The notes: generated by a model from the letters alone, not told the origin. Numbered from the stretch's first letter, positions 1 through 11,015 are shown. The stretch is DNA of 11,172 bases from Fimbriimonadaceae bacterium (GCA_019694835.1 JAIBBE010000049.1:1-11172), one strand, 5' to 3'. Numbers and translations are program-made.

Positions 1-554
1 ACGGTCTGGAGCGCGCGCTTCGAGGCGTCGAACTCGACGGGGAGCGTGATGAGGCCGAACACGGCGACCGCCGCCAGCGCCGCGACGAGCACGTAGGCCA
101 GCACACCCGGCTCGGAGCGGTTGTGCGCGGCGGACAGCGAGAAGATCATGAACATCGTGAGGAACGGCAGTAGACGACTACCGATCGACACGACGGGAAC
201 GACCGCACTCCGGAATCCGAGCCACGGGTAGCGATCGGCATGCTGGAGCGCGTGCCCCGCTTCGTGGGCTGCGACACCGATCGCGGCCACCGAGGAGGAA
301 TCGTGCGTCGCCTCCGAGAGGCGCAGCACCCGATCCCTCGGATCGTAGTGGTCGGTCAGGAATCCGCCGGCGCGTTCGACCCGCACGTCCTGGAGACCGC
401 GGGCATCGAGCAACAACCGAGCGACGTCGGCACCGGTGCGACCGAGCCGGGACGGCACTTCCGCGAATCGCCGGAACGTGGACTGCACTCGCGCCTGCGC
501 CCACAGACTGAGCACCATGATCGCGATGCCACCGAACAACCAGAAGATGCCCAT
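1..554 (-). CDS. YugP-type membrane zinc metallopeptidase (C-terminus beyond window)
   Basis: The reading frame is open from an ATG at 554 to the window edge, giving 184 codons. Residues 97-101 read HEAGH within HEAGHALQHAD, a gluzincin-type HEXXH zinc site: two His ligands plus the catalytic Glu98. A hydrophobic segment lies at the N-terminus (about residues 2-17), with two more at about 117-143 and 150-171. The last of these runs into LPVEFDASKRA (171-181), a hallmark of the YugP / Zn_peptidase_2 family; Glu174 there is a candidate further active-site residue. Members are about 225-230 residues long, so roughly 80% is present. A Shine-Dalgarno GGAGG (561-565) sits 6 nt before the ATG and fixes the start. 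The protein is inferred to be an integral membrane protease. Its substrate is unknown and the flanking genes do not suggest one. The upstream gene is divergent, so it does not share an operon with anything visible. Confidence 0.9.
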   Translation of the reverse strand, partial: MGIFWLFGGIAIMVLSLWAQARVQSTFRRFAEVPSRLGRTGADVARLLLDARGLQDVRVERAGGFLTDHYDPRDRVLRLSEATHDSSSVAAIGVAAHEAGHALQHADRYPWLGFRSAVVPVVSIGSRLLPFLTMFMIFSLSAAHNRSEPGVLAYVLVAALAAVAVFGLITLPVEFDASKRALQT

Positions 555-915
555 GATCAGCCTCCATGGAGCGCGACACTTCGTCGTGGTCCGCACTCCT
601 CACACCGTCACATCAACGCGCATGCCAAGCAGATGCGACGGAATGTCGGTGGTGCGGGGCGAGTTCGGAAGCGGTGCGCGCAGCTCGCAAACCGCTTCGC
701 CGGGACGGAACGGGATTGGAACCGGTCGCGGCGGTTGATCCAATGCCGAACTCGTTTTGTCGCGGTGACTACGGGTGGACCGGTCGACCTGCCGATCAGT
801 GTCCGATCCCATCGATCCGCATCCACCATTTCCGTGCAAGCCGGAGGCCTTGGTCGTCGTCCAAGGGCGCTCTCAAGATTCGTGCTCCCCGACTCGGAGT
901 CAGGAACTCGCTGCC
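555..915. other. Divergent intergenic region, no gene seen
   Basis: This 361-nt stretch separates the minus-strand protease from the plus-strand repeat protein, so promoters for both should lie here. I see the protease ribosome-binding site at 561-565 but no -35/-10 pair on either strand good enough to report. The overlapping open frames (for example on the minus strand at 608-925) give Arg/Pro-rich low-complexity translations typical of GC-rich non-coding DNA, with no recognisable domain. No tRNA, strong hairpin or repeat was noticed. Confidence 0.6.
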
Positions 916-2928
916 ATGAAGCCATCGATCCTCCTCGCCATCCTCGCGCTCGTCGTCCTCGGCGCCGTTGCGATCTTCAGCGGGTTGTTCGACGACGCGC
1001 CCACTTCGACCGATCCCAAGCCGGCCGCAACCGAGAAGGACGCGCCGCCCGCCAAGGATCCGAAGTCGGACGTCCCCGAAGTGGTCGCGACGAAGCCGGA
1101 ACCGGCGACGTCCAATCGCGAAGTGGTTCGCGACGACAAGCCGGCGCAGACCACCGACTCGCGCGGCTCCGCGATGATCGGCGGGCGCGTCGTCACCGCG
1201 ACCGAGCAGGGCATCCCCGACGCTGTCGTCACCCTCTTCATCGGGCCCTCGAATCCCGCCTTCCAAGTCGTGGCCGCGCGTCGCCCCACCGGGTTGACCG
1301 CGAAGACCGATGCCGATGGCGCCTACTCCTTCGAGAACGTCGCGGACTCGCCGAACTACGTGATCACCGCGGTGCATCCGGACTTCGCGCAGGGTGAACG
1401 CACGGGAATCGCGGTCGCCGAGAACGACGCAGTGGTGGCTCCGAACATCGTGCTCGGAGAGGGCTCCAAGCTGAAGGGCGTGGTTCGCGATCTCACGACT
1501 CAGGCGCCGATCGCTGGCGCGAAGCTCGAGCTGTGGGACACGATGACCACGAACTTCCTCGACATCTCGATGCGCAAGCCGTGGGCGACCACGGAGTCCG
1601 ATCCGAACGGCAACTACGAGTTCAAGAACGTCCACTTCAACGCCTACGAGATCGTGTGCGCGAAGGATGGCTACGCCACGATGGTGAAACGCGAGGCACA
1701 GCTCTTCCTCGCAGCCGCTCCGGCCAGCACTCGCGAGTTCCAATTCGACCTGCCGTACGCCGTGAAGATCGCGGGTGTGGTGACCGACTCGCGTGGTCAA
1801 CGAGTCCCCGACGCACTGATCAACGCGGATCAGATCGGACAAGTCGCCGAGCGCGGCGGTTCGAAGGGCGCCGCGACTTCCGGTCCGGACGGCCGCTTCG
1901 AGATCAACACGCTGGGCGAAGGCACCTATCAGGTGTCGGCGCAAGCGAAGGGCTACAGCCCGAAGCAAGTCGGTCAGTTCAACTCCGGCACCACCGACCT
2001 CACGGTCGTGCTCGAGCCCCGCGGCACGGTGCGCGGCAAGGTGATGCAACCGACCGGCGGTCCGGTCACGAAGTTCGAGCTGCGCTTCGTCATGGTGCGC
2101 GAGGCCGAGCCGATTCCGACCAATCAGACTCAGCGTTTCAGCAGCAACGATGGTTCGTTCAGCATGGGCGACGCCGAACCCGGCGACTACATGCTGGAAG
2201 CGACGGCGGACGGCTTCGCCCCCACTCGTTCGCAGAAGTTCACGGTGGATCGCGAACGCAGCACGGATGGCGTGTCGATCACGCTGACCGTCGGCGGTAC
2301 GGTTTCCGGCACGGTGCAGAACTCGCGCGGCGAACCGGTCGCGGGCGCCGAGGTCACGATCAACCCGAACAACTATCAGTCGAACTTCATCACGGACATC
2401 TTCGGCTCCCTCCCGTCGTCGCCGCAGATCAAGACGCCGAAGACGCGCACCGGGAAGGACGGCCGCTTCGAGATCAAGCACGTGACGCCGGGCATCTACC
2501 AAGTCGCCGTGAAGGCGCGTGACTTCAGTCCGTATGCGAAGAACGACGTCAACATCCAAGAAGGCCCCTTGGACGTCGGTATCATCCGGCTGGCCAGCGG
2601 CGGCACGATCGAAGGCAACTGCGTCGATGCGTCGGGTCGGCCGTTCGCGGACGGTGTGATCACCGCGAGCATGGCGCAGACCCCGGATCGGCCGCCGCAG
2701 AGCATGCCCTCGATGAAGACGATCAAGCCGGACTTCGACGGCAAGTTCCGCCTCTCGAACCTCGACCCAGGCGATTGGGAGCTGACGCTCGGACCGGACT
2801 CGCTCGATGGCGTACCGATCAACCCGCTGACCAAGGTGATGATGACGCAGCAGACCAAGCAAGTGGTCCCGGTGCGCGACGGTCAGATCTCGACGGTCAC
2901 GATGAAGGTCCCGCCCGCACCGAAGTGA
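916..2928 (+). CDS. Membrane-anchored protein with six carboxypeptidase-regulatory-like repeats
   Basis: From ATG 916 the protein is 670 residues. Residues 5-25 form an uncleaved-looking hydrophobic segment with no lipobox Cys, so it is probably a signal anchor with the rest outside the cytoplasmic membrane. Residues 26-85 are a Pro/Lys/Asp/Thr-rich linker. Six beta-sandwich units of about 85-105 residues follow, at roughly 87-179, 185-278, 283-366, 369-456, 460-559 and 563-668. Each opens with a G-x-V-like strand (GGRVV, KGVVRD, AGVVTD, RGKVMQ, SGTVQN, EGNCVD). Each carries an (D/N)G-x-(Y/F) turn (DADGAYSF, DPNGNYEF, GPDGRFEI, SNDGSFSM, GKDGRFEI, DFDGKFRL). This is the CarboxypepD_reg-like fold (Pfam PF13620-type), a non-catalytic module. 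No protease, TonB-receptor or other catalytic domain is attached. The frame extends upstream to 775, but 916 is chosen because it starts directly at the signal anchor, with AGGA at 902-905. It is likely a structural or binding envelope protein; its ligand is unknown. Confidence 0.88.
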   Translation: MKPSILLAILALVVLGAVAIFSGLFDDAPTSTDPKPAATEKDAPPAKDPKSDVPEVVATKPEPATSNREVVRDDKPAQTTDSRGSAMIGGRVVTATEQGIPDAVVTLFIGPSNPAFQVVAARRPTGLTAKTDADGAYSFENVADSPNYVITAVHPDFAQGERTGIAVAENDAVVAPNIVLGEGSKLKGVVRDLTTQAPIAGAKLELWDTMTTNFLDISMRKPWATTESDPNGNYEFKNVHFNAYEIVCAKDGYATMVKREAQLFLAAAPASTREFQFDLPYAVKIAGVVTDSRGQRVPDALINADQIGQVAERGGSKGAATSGPDGRFEINTLGEGTYQVSAQAKGYSPKQVGQFNSGTTDLTVVLEPRGTVRGKVMQPTGGPVTKFELRFVMVREAEPIPTNQTQRFSSNDGSFSMGDAEPGDYMLEATADGFAPTRSQKFTVDRERSTDGVSITLTVGGTVSGTVQNSRGEPVAGAEVTINPNNYQSNFITDIFGSLPSSPQIKTPKTRTGKDGRFEIKHVTPGIYQVAVKARDFSPYAKNDVNIQEGPLDVGIIRLASGGTIEGNCVDASGRPFADGVITASMAQTPDRPPQSMPSMKTIKPDFDGKFRLSNLDPGDWELTLGPDSLDGVPINPLTKVMMTQQTKQVVPVRDGQISTVTMKVPPAPK

Positions 2929-2948
2929 TCGCGGACGAGTCCTTGGGT

Positions 2949-2990
2949 GAGAACCGCCGCGCGCGAGGCGACTCGGGCGCGGCGGTTCTC
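2949..2990 (+). terminator. Long GNRA-capped hairpin after the repeat-protein gene
   Basis: A perfect 14-bp stem (2949-2962 with 2977-2990) starts 20 nt after the stop codon. Inside it, beyond one G-G mismatch, 4 more bp (2964-2967 with 2972-2975) close a GCGA loop, which fits the GNRA class. On the plus strand the stem is followed by GTTTCG, only a short T-run. No T-run follows it on the minus strand. It therefore best serves the plus-strand gene as an intrinsic terminator. Because it sits between two convergent genes, it could also slow minus-strand transcription after the radical SAM gene, which stops at 3062. Confidence 0.8.
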
Positions 2991-3061
2991 GTTTCGAAGT
3001 GGATCGATCGGTCCGCTGCATGGAGCGGAGCGGCTGTCTTCGCTTCGGCCGCCGCCCGGTC

Positions 3062-5158
3062 TCACTCGTGCGGTCGCAGTTCCGGGATCTCCGCGATCGC
3101 CGCCTGGTAATGCTCGAGCGAGAGTGGCGCGACCGCACCCTGACCGAATCCGCGTCGACTCGGCAAGGTCGTGTAGAGCGCGCGCGGAAGCCAGCGCGAG
3201 AAGAACTGCTCCTCCGTGCGAGCGATCGCTTCGAGCGAGAATCGCGGCTTCTTCCGCATCCCGGCGATATGGGTCAACGCGGCTTCGCGCGACACCGACG
3301 GAGTCGCGGTCGCGACTCCCTTGAAGTGAGACTTGAACGCCTGCGCCCCGAATCGCAGGAAGTGCAGGAACGTGTGATGCGTGGAGATCGCGCCAGCCCA
3401 GGGATACGGCCGACTCGTGAATCTCGCGGCGACCCGGTCGATCGCCCGATCGACTCGCTCGCGATCCTCGGCGGATCGGGCTCCCCCACGCTGCCGGAAC
3501 AACGCGTACAGACGCAGATCGTCGCCCTCGGCGAAGTAGATCTGCGAAATGCCGTAGCGCTCGGGATCCTGGGCGATGTGCGAACCCTGCTCGAGCCCGA
3601 ATTCGCCGACCAGGAAGAGTGCGACGTGCGGTGTCTCGCCGTCGATCCAGGCCACGGTCTCGAGCGCCTCCTCCACGCTCTCGTCGGGATGATCGGTGAA
3701 GGTCATCCACTGGGTCGCGATCCCGCGCTCGGAAAAGATTCGATTCACGGAGGTCATGGTCTCGCGATCACAACCCTTGCGCATCAGGTCGAGGATGCGA
3801 TTCGATCCGCTCTCGATGCCGAACGCGGCCGCGCGCATACCGCCGCGGAACAGCGTGTCGACTCGCTCCTCCGTGAAGTACTTGTCGATCTTCAGATCGC
3901 AGTGCCAACGCAGGTTGCTTCCGCGCTCCGAGAGCGCGTTGGCGAGCGCGACGGCGTAGCGCGGTGAGAGCACGTCGCACGACAGATAGAAGTTCTTCAC
4001 GCCGTAGCGCTGCGAGAGGTGTGCGAGATCGGTCGCGGCCTTCTCGGGTGGGATCTCGCGATAAGCCGCTGTCGCGGTCTCGGTGAGCCCGTAGTAGCAG
4101 AACGAGCACTTGCCCCAGTAGCAGCCGCGGGTCGGCGCGTAGAGCAGCGTCCGCGAAGGCGCGAGATAGCGGTCGAGATCGAGATCGCTGTAGTCCGGCG
4201 GATCCGACTCGCGAAGGTCGAGCGTGAACCGTGGACCGACGACGGGAACTCCTGTCGCGGGATCGAGGATCAGGAGGTTGGGGACGTCGCGCAGCGCCTC
4301 GAATCGGGCGGATGGAGAGTCGGCGCTCCGCCAGGACTCCAATCGCCGCAACAGCGAATCGAGCAGCGCTTCGCCCTCGAAGAGAGCGACTCCGTCGACG
4401 AACGAGAGCAATCGAGCACGTTGCTCCGGTCCCATGTGAACCGCGGACTGATGGATCGATGGCCCACCGATGCAGACGAAGGCGCTCGGAGCTCGGGCTT
4501 TCAGGAATCGAGCCAGGCGGAGCGCTTCCGGGATCTGACTCGGAAAGATCACGGAGATCCCGACGAACTCGACCTCGGAGACATCGACCCAGAGCTGTCC
4601 GTTCGCGAGATCGTTCCAGTCCTCGGGCGGATCGAACACGCGGCGATAGAGGTCGTCGAATGGTCCTGCTGCGCCATCTGCATGCGCTTCGAGCAATTCG
4701 AAGCTCCACGGCACCACATCGCGATCGAACCGATTGAAACCGAGCCGCAGCGGATGCCAGGCTGCCGAGAGCGCCTGGAACACCGCTTCGATCCGGATGC
4801 GCGCGCGATGGTAGTGCTCAGGATCCTCGAAGAGACTGGCGTCCCTCAAGACCTCGAGCGGAGTCGGGCGACCGCAGATCGCGTCCTCGAGGCCGACTCG
4901 ACACTCCGCGATCGCACGGAACTCGCGCTGTTCCGCGAAGCTCAGTCGATCTTGGTGATTGAAGGAGATGAATCGCTCACCGAGCAGCGATGCAAGCTGG
5001 CGCAGCGACTCCTCACGGAGCACGTGATGCGCAGCTTCGACATTGAGATCGATCACCTGCGCATCGAGACCACGCGACCGCAGATAGGCCTTCAGCGTCG
5101 GAAGGCTCAGGTACGGCTGGGTCGGATCGGCGAGCGGCGGATGGATCAGGAGATTCAT
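3062..5158 (-). CDS. Cobalamin-binding-type radical SAM protein
   Basis: The protein is 698 residues from ATG 5158. A TTG four codons upstream (5170) is possible but less likely; neither start has a clear Shine-Dalgarno. Residues 1-45 (NLLIHPP, then SLPTLKAYLRSRG) look like the opening of a B12-binding Rossmann domain. Its remainder appears at about 196-285 (VEFVGISVIFPSQ, then CIGGPSIHQ) after a mostly helical stretch of about 150 residues. The classic DxHxxG cobalamin motif is not seen. The radical SAM barrel spans about 336-530. Its cluster motif is GCYWGKCSFC, with Cys346, Cys351 and Cys354, a CX4CX2C spacing rather than CX3CX2C. The AdoMet-side strand FGIESGSNRILDLMRKG follows at about 446-462. 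The C-terminal ~140 residues match nothing I recognise. Such enzymes use a 4Fe-4S cluster and AdoMet to generate a radical, often for methylation or peptide modification. The substrate cannot be inferred: no precursor peptide or biosynthetic cluster is nearby. Confidence 0.88.
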   Translation of the reverse strand: MNLLIHPPLADPTQPYLSLPTLKAYLRSRGLDAQVIDLNVEAAHHVLREESLRQLASLLGERFISFNHQDRLSFAEQREFRAIAECRVGLEDAICGRPTPLEVLRDASLFEDPEHYHRARIRIEAVFQALSAAWHPLRLGFNRFDRDVVPWSFELLEAHADGAAGPFDDLYRRVFDPPEDWNDLANGQLWVDVSEVEFVGISVIFPSQIPEALRLARFLKARAPSAFVCIGGPSIHQSAVHMGPEQRARLLSFVDGVALFEGEALLDSLLRRLESWRSADSPSARFEALRDVPNLLILDPATGVPVVGPRFTLDLRESDPPDYSDLDLDRYLAPSRTLLYAPTRGCYWGKCSFCYYGLTETATAAYREIPPEKAATDLAHLSQRYGVKNFYLSCDVLSPRYAVALANALSERGSNLRWHCDLKIDKYFTEERVDTLFRGGMRAAAFGIESGSNRILDLMRKGCDRETMTSVNRIFSERGIATQWMTFTDHPDESVEEALETVAWIDGETPHVALFLVGEFGLEQGSHIAQDPERYGISQIYFAEGDDLRLYALFRQRGGARSAEDRERVDRAIDRVAARFTSRPYPWAGAISTHHTFLHFLRFGAQAFKSHFKGVATATPSVSREAALTHIAGMRKKPRFSLEAIARTEEQFFSRWLPRALYTTLPSRRGFGQGAVAPLSLEHYQAAIAEIPELRPHE

Positions 5159-5289
5159 GGATGGTGGCAAGCTACCAGACGAGCCGGTGGCAACGATCGG
5201 AAGTCACCCGCGTGCGAGCGAGCACCGAGGATCTGGGAATTCGGGCGGACGGGCCAACTCGACGCAATCGCCTACCGGCCGCGAGATGA
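5159..5289 (-). other. Intergenic gap between tautomerase and radical SAM genes
   Basis: This 131-nt gap separates two same-strand genes. I see no terminator, no convincing promoter and no small open frame with a ribosome-binding site. The two genes may be co-transcribed, but the gap is wide enough to hold an independent promoter. Confidence 0.4.
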
Positions 5290-5490
5290 TTACTTCCGTT
5301 GCTTCTTCCAGTCGTCGGTCAGCATGCCCGCGAATCCCCAGTTCTCATCCGCGATCTCCTGGATCACGATGTGGGTGTGCTCAGGCTTCTTGCCGAGATG
5401 CCGCACCAACGAATCGGTGATGTCCTTCACGATCGCGGCCTTCTGGTCGCGCGTGGCTCCTTCGAGGATCTGTACGTTGACGTAAGGCAT
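5290..5490 (-). CDS. 4-oxalocrotonate tautomerase-like protein
   Basis: The protein is 66 residues. It begins Met-Pro-Tyr-Val-Asn-Val, so removal of Met exposes Pro1, the catalytic base of the tautomerase superfamily. The length fits the short 4-OT subunits (about 60-75 residues), which assemble as hexamers and interconvert keto and enol forms of 2-oxo acids. Numbering from Pro1, the positions equivalent to Arg11, Arg39 and Phe50 of the classical enzyme are Ala11, His39 and Trp50 (in DENWGFAG). The substrate is therefore probably not 4-oxalocrotonate. I recall the VVIxE...NWG pattern as common in a large uncharacterised branch of the family. The start is set by AGGAG at 5498-5502, 7 nt before the ATG. 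An upstream in-frame ATG at 5583 would begin inside the rRNA terminator and is rejected. It lies downstream of the rRNA operon on the same strand, with no pathway neighbour visible. Confidence 0.9.
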   Translation of the reverse strand: MPYVNVQILEGATRDQKAAIVKDITDSLVRHLGKKPEHTHIVIQEIADENWGFAGMLTDDWKKQRK

Positions 5491-5497
5491 CGCGGAT

Positions 5498-5502
5498 CTC
5501 CT
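5498..5502 (-). promoter_or_regulatory. Ribosome-binding site of the tautomerase gene
   Basis: Read on the minus strand, AGGAG lies 7 nt upstream of ATG 5490 and complements the CCTCC at the 16S 3' end in this same window. It decides the start in favour of the Met-Pro N-terminus. Confidence 0.75.
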
Positions 5503-5558
5503 GCGAACGCTGTGGGCAAGCTCGGAATGAACCGAAACAAGCCCTGGGATGCAAGCAA

Positions 5559-5594
5559 CGCGGCCCGTTGCGCAAGAGAGCACAACGGGCCGCG
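5559..5594 (-). terminator. Terminator of the rRNA operon
   Basis: A perfect 12-bp GC-rich stem (CGCGGCCCGTTG, 5559-5570, with 5583-5594) with a 12-nt loop lies 11 nt past the 5S 3' end. Its minus-strand tail is TTGCTTG rather than a full T-tract, so it is a strong hairpin with a weak U-run. Position and stem strength make it the likely end of the rRNA transcript, insulating the tautomerase gene. Confidence 0.8.
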
Positions 5595-5605
5595 GGGAAT
5601 AGATG

Positions 5606-5719
5606 CTTCCGGCAATGACCTACTCTCTCGGGGTTCACCCAATACCATCGGCTCGAGCTGCGGAACGACCGTGTTCGGAAAGGGAACGGGTGTGGCCAGC
5701 TCGATATGGTCACCGGAAG
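5606..5719 (-). rRNA. rrf: 5S ribosomal RNA
   Basis: The ends are set by helix I: CTTCCGG (5719-5713) pairs with CCGGAAG (5612-5606), giving about 114 nt, slightly shorter than the E. coli 120 nt. Internal landmarks are the conserved CCGAACAC segment, GCCGATGGTA-type helix IV sequence and the GAGAGTAGG near the 3' end. It is the last gene of the operon, followed by a hairpin terminator. End positions are accurate to a few nucleotides. Confidence 0.93.
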
Positions 5720-5731
5720 TGTTGAAAGGGG

Positions 5732-5746
5732 GTGAATCGTGGAATC
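5732..5746 (-). other. 3' strand of the 23S precursor processing stem
   Basis: In the 23S-5S spacer the minus strand reads GATTCCACGATTCAC. This is the exact reverse complement of the 15 nt at 8913-8927 upstream of 23S. The pair would loop out the whole 23S RNA, a typical RNase III substrate. The strand is followed by CCCCCTTT, echoing the CCCCTTT after the equivalent 16S strand. Confidence 0.88.
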
Positions 5747-5750
5747 TTGG

Positions 5751-5770
5751 GGATCTCTTGGAAGAGATCC
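5751..5770 (-). repeat. Near-perfect palindrome in the 23S-5S spacer
   Basis: GGATCTCTTCCAAGAGATCC on the minus strand folds into an 8-bp hairpin with a TCCA loop. It lies just 5' of the 23S processing strand. It may help set up the processing stem; no T-run follows, so it is not a terminator. Confidence 0.65.
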
Positions 5771-5806
5771 TACGCAGCAATCTCGAGGTGAAGAGCTGAC
5801 CGAGGA

Positions 5807-5827
5807 CTCACGATGAATCATCGTGAG
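5807..5827 (-). repeat. Hairpin just past the 23S 3' end
   Basis: CTCACGATG and CATCGTGAG form a perfect 9-bp stem around a 3-nt loop, within about 10 nt of the 23S 3' end. Its place suggests a role in 23S 3' maturation or protection. It lacks a T-tract, as expected where transcription must continue to 5S. Confidence 0.65.
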
Positions 5828-5835
5828 GGAGAAAG

Positions 5836-8821
<2,986 letters not shown>

Positions 8822-8835
8822 ACTCTTGTCCGTTT

Positions 8836-8863
8836 CGTCGCTGCCCCCGAAGGGACAACGACG
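8836..8863 (-). repeat. UUCG-capped hairpin just upstream of 23S
   Basis: The minus strand has a 12-bp stem (8863-8852 with 8847-8836, two G.U pairs) closed by C(UUCG)G, one of the most stable RNA tetraloops. It ends 14 nt before the 23S 5' end, inside the 23S precursor stem, so it probably shapes 5' maturation of 23S. Confidence 0.75.
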
Positions 8864-8912
8864 GAGAATCTGTTTCCTCGCTCGCTCTCTTTTCTCGAGA
8901 ACTGCTGTCGTG

Positions 8913-8927
8913 GATTCCACGATTCAC
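8913..8927 (-). other. 5' strand of the 23S precursor processing stem
   Basis: The minus strand reads GTGAATCGTGGAATC, perfectly complementary over 15 nt to 5732-5746 in the 23S-5S spacer. Its first three bases (GTG) are also the last three bases of the boxA-like element. Locally it can also form a 5-bp hairpin (TCGTG/CACGA), a possible alternative fold before the distal strand is made. Confidence 0.88.
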
Positions 8928-8941
8928 TTGTCAAAGATCAA
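8925..8941 (-). promoter_or_regulatory. boxA-like antitermination element before 23S
   Basis: The minus strand reads TTGATCTTTGACAAGTG, identical over 17 nt to 11091-11107 in the 16S leader. The core TCTTTGACA resembles rrn boxA elements (E. coli TGCTCTTTAACA), which bind NusB-NusE and keep polymerase from stopping early. A second boxA in the 16S-23S spacer is usual in bacteria. Confidence 0.8.
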
Positions 8942-9108
8942 TCGCTCGGAGCTTGCTTCGCTCCTCGCGGGTGAGGTACCCGATCCGGAATCTTCCAGAT
9001 CAAGCCCCTCGAATTCGTTGCGGATGGTCTGCCCGTCTCTGCGGGGATACCGGCGAGCTCGCTTCGGCCCTGGGCTCGATGCGCAGCGACTTGCGGCGCG
9101 CGTCAAGT
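8942..9108 (-). other. tRNA-Ala to 23S spacer, upstream part
   Basis: This is the promoter-proximal part of the roughly 286-nt spacer between tRNA-Ala and 23S. The only structure noticed is a small GGAGC/GCTCC hairpin near 8947-8963. No further tRNA or open frame of interest is present. Confidence 0.5.
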
Positions 9109-9184
<76 letters not shown>

Positions 9185-9208
9185 AGCCATGCTCCTCGAA
9201 CCGGTGGT

Positions 9209-9229
9209 GGCCCACGAAAATGGTGGGCC
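9209..9229 (-). repeat. Hairpin that captures the tRNA-Ile 3' acceptor strand
   Basis: The tRNA-Ile 3' acceptor sequence GGCCCAC (9229-9223) can pair over 7 bp with GTGGGCC (9215-9209) in the 36-nt gap to tRNA-Ala. It would then compete with the tRNA's own 5' strand GGGCCTC. It may be a remnant of a partial acceptor duplication or a processing intermediate. Confidence 0.5.
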
Positions 9230-9297
9230 TCGGTGGACTCGAACCACCGACCTTACGCTTATCAGGCGTACGCTCTAACCACCTGAGCTAGAGGCCC
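9221..9297 (-). tRNA. tRNA-Ile (anticodon GAT)
   Basis: This 77-nt cloverleaf has encoded CCA. The acceptor stem GGGCCTC/GAGGCCC is fully paired. The anticodon loop CTGATAA is held by TACGC/GCGTA, and the T-arm CGGTGGTTCGAGTCCACCG is canonical. Ile(GAT) then Ala(TGC) is the common tRNA pair in bacterial rRNA spacers. Confidence 0.97.
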
Positions 9298-9325
9298 GCT
9301 TGGGCGGCCATCCGTGAATAAAGGG

Positions 9326-9339
9326 GTGAATAGTCTGCC
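9326..9339 (-). other. 3' strand of the 16S precursor processing stem
   Basis: The minus strand reads GGCAGACTATTCAC, which pairs over 14 bp (13 Watson-Crick and one G.U) with 11080-11093 in the leader. It lies between 16S and tRNA-Ile, so the stem loops out the whole 16S RNA. It is followed by CCCCTTT, like the 23S counterpart. Confidence 0.87.
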
Positions 9340-9380
9340 AATGAGGCGCTTGGCGCCAATGTTGTCTTGCGGTCCGATTC

Positions 9381-9392
9381 CCGCTTGCGCGG
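9381..9392 (-). repeat. GCAA-capped hairpin after 16S
   Basis: The minus strand reads CCGCGCAAGCGG, a 4-bp stem with a GNRA loop, 28 nt past the 16S 3' end. The same 12 nt form the tip of the leader hairpin at 10994-11015, so a matching loop flanks 16S on each side inside the precursor stem. Confidence 0.55.
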
Positions 9393-9420
9393 TCTTCAGA
9401 CCTCCAAGGTACATCCTTAG

Positions 9421-10963
<1,543 letters not shown>

Positions 10964-10993
10964 ATTGAAGTTCTGTTCCTACTCAACCACGAC

Positions 10994-11015
10994 TCCTTCC
11001 GCTTGCGCGGAAGGA
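10994..11015 (-). repeat. 16S leader hairpin with GCAA loop
   Basis: The minus strand has a 9-bp stem, TCCTTCCGC/GCGGAAGGA, with a GNRA loop GCAA. A flanking ACCAC/GTGGT pair can extend it through an internal loop. It lies in the leader within the 16S precursor stem. Confidence 0.7.

Noticed and set aside
720..800. Possible sigma70 promoter in the divergent region (TTGATC near 734)
   Set aside because: No acceptable -10 follows at the right distance.
240..1397. 385-codon plus-strand open frame over the protease and the start of the repeat protein
   Set aside because: It is antisense to the HEAGH protease and out of frame with the repeat protein; the composition is Arg-rich and featureless.
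796..3138. 780-codon open frame on the minus strand opposite the repeat protein
   Set aside because: Its translation is Arg/His-rich low complexity with no domain. It lies antisense to a protein with clear repeats and a signal anchor, and is a shadow of GC-rich codon use.
4019..5485. 488-codon plus-strand open frame opposite the radical SAM and tautomerase genes
   Set aside because: It runs antisense through two recognisable genes and has no domain of its own.
3062..5490. A RiPP or other natural-product cluster around the radical SAM gene
   Set aside because: No precursor peptide, transporter or partner enzyme is visible; the tautomerase alone is not evidence.
5290..5583. Longer 97-residue start for the tautomerase at 5583
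   Set aside because: It would begin within the rRNA terminator and bury the catalytic Pro; the start at 5490 has a good AGGAG.
5751..5827. Spacer palindromes as terminators between 23S and 5S
   Set aside because: Neither is followed by a T-tract and 5S lies downstream, so processing structures are more likely.
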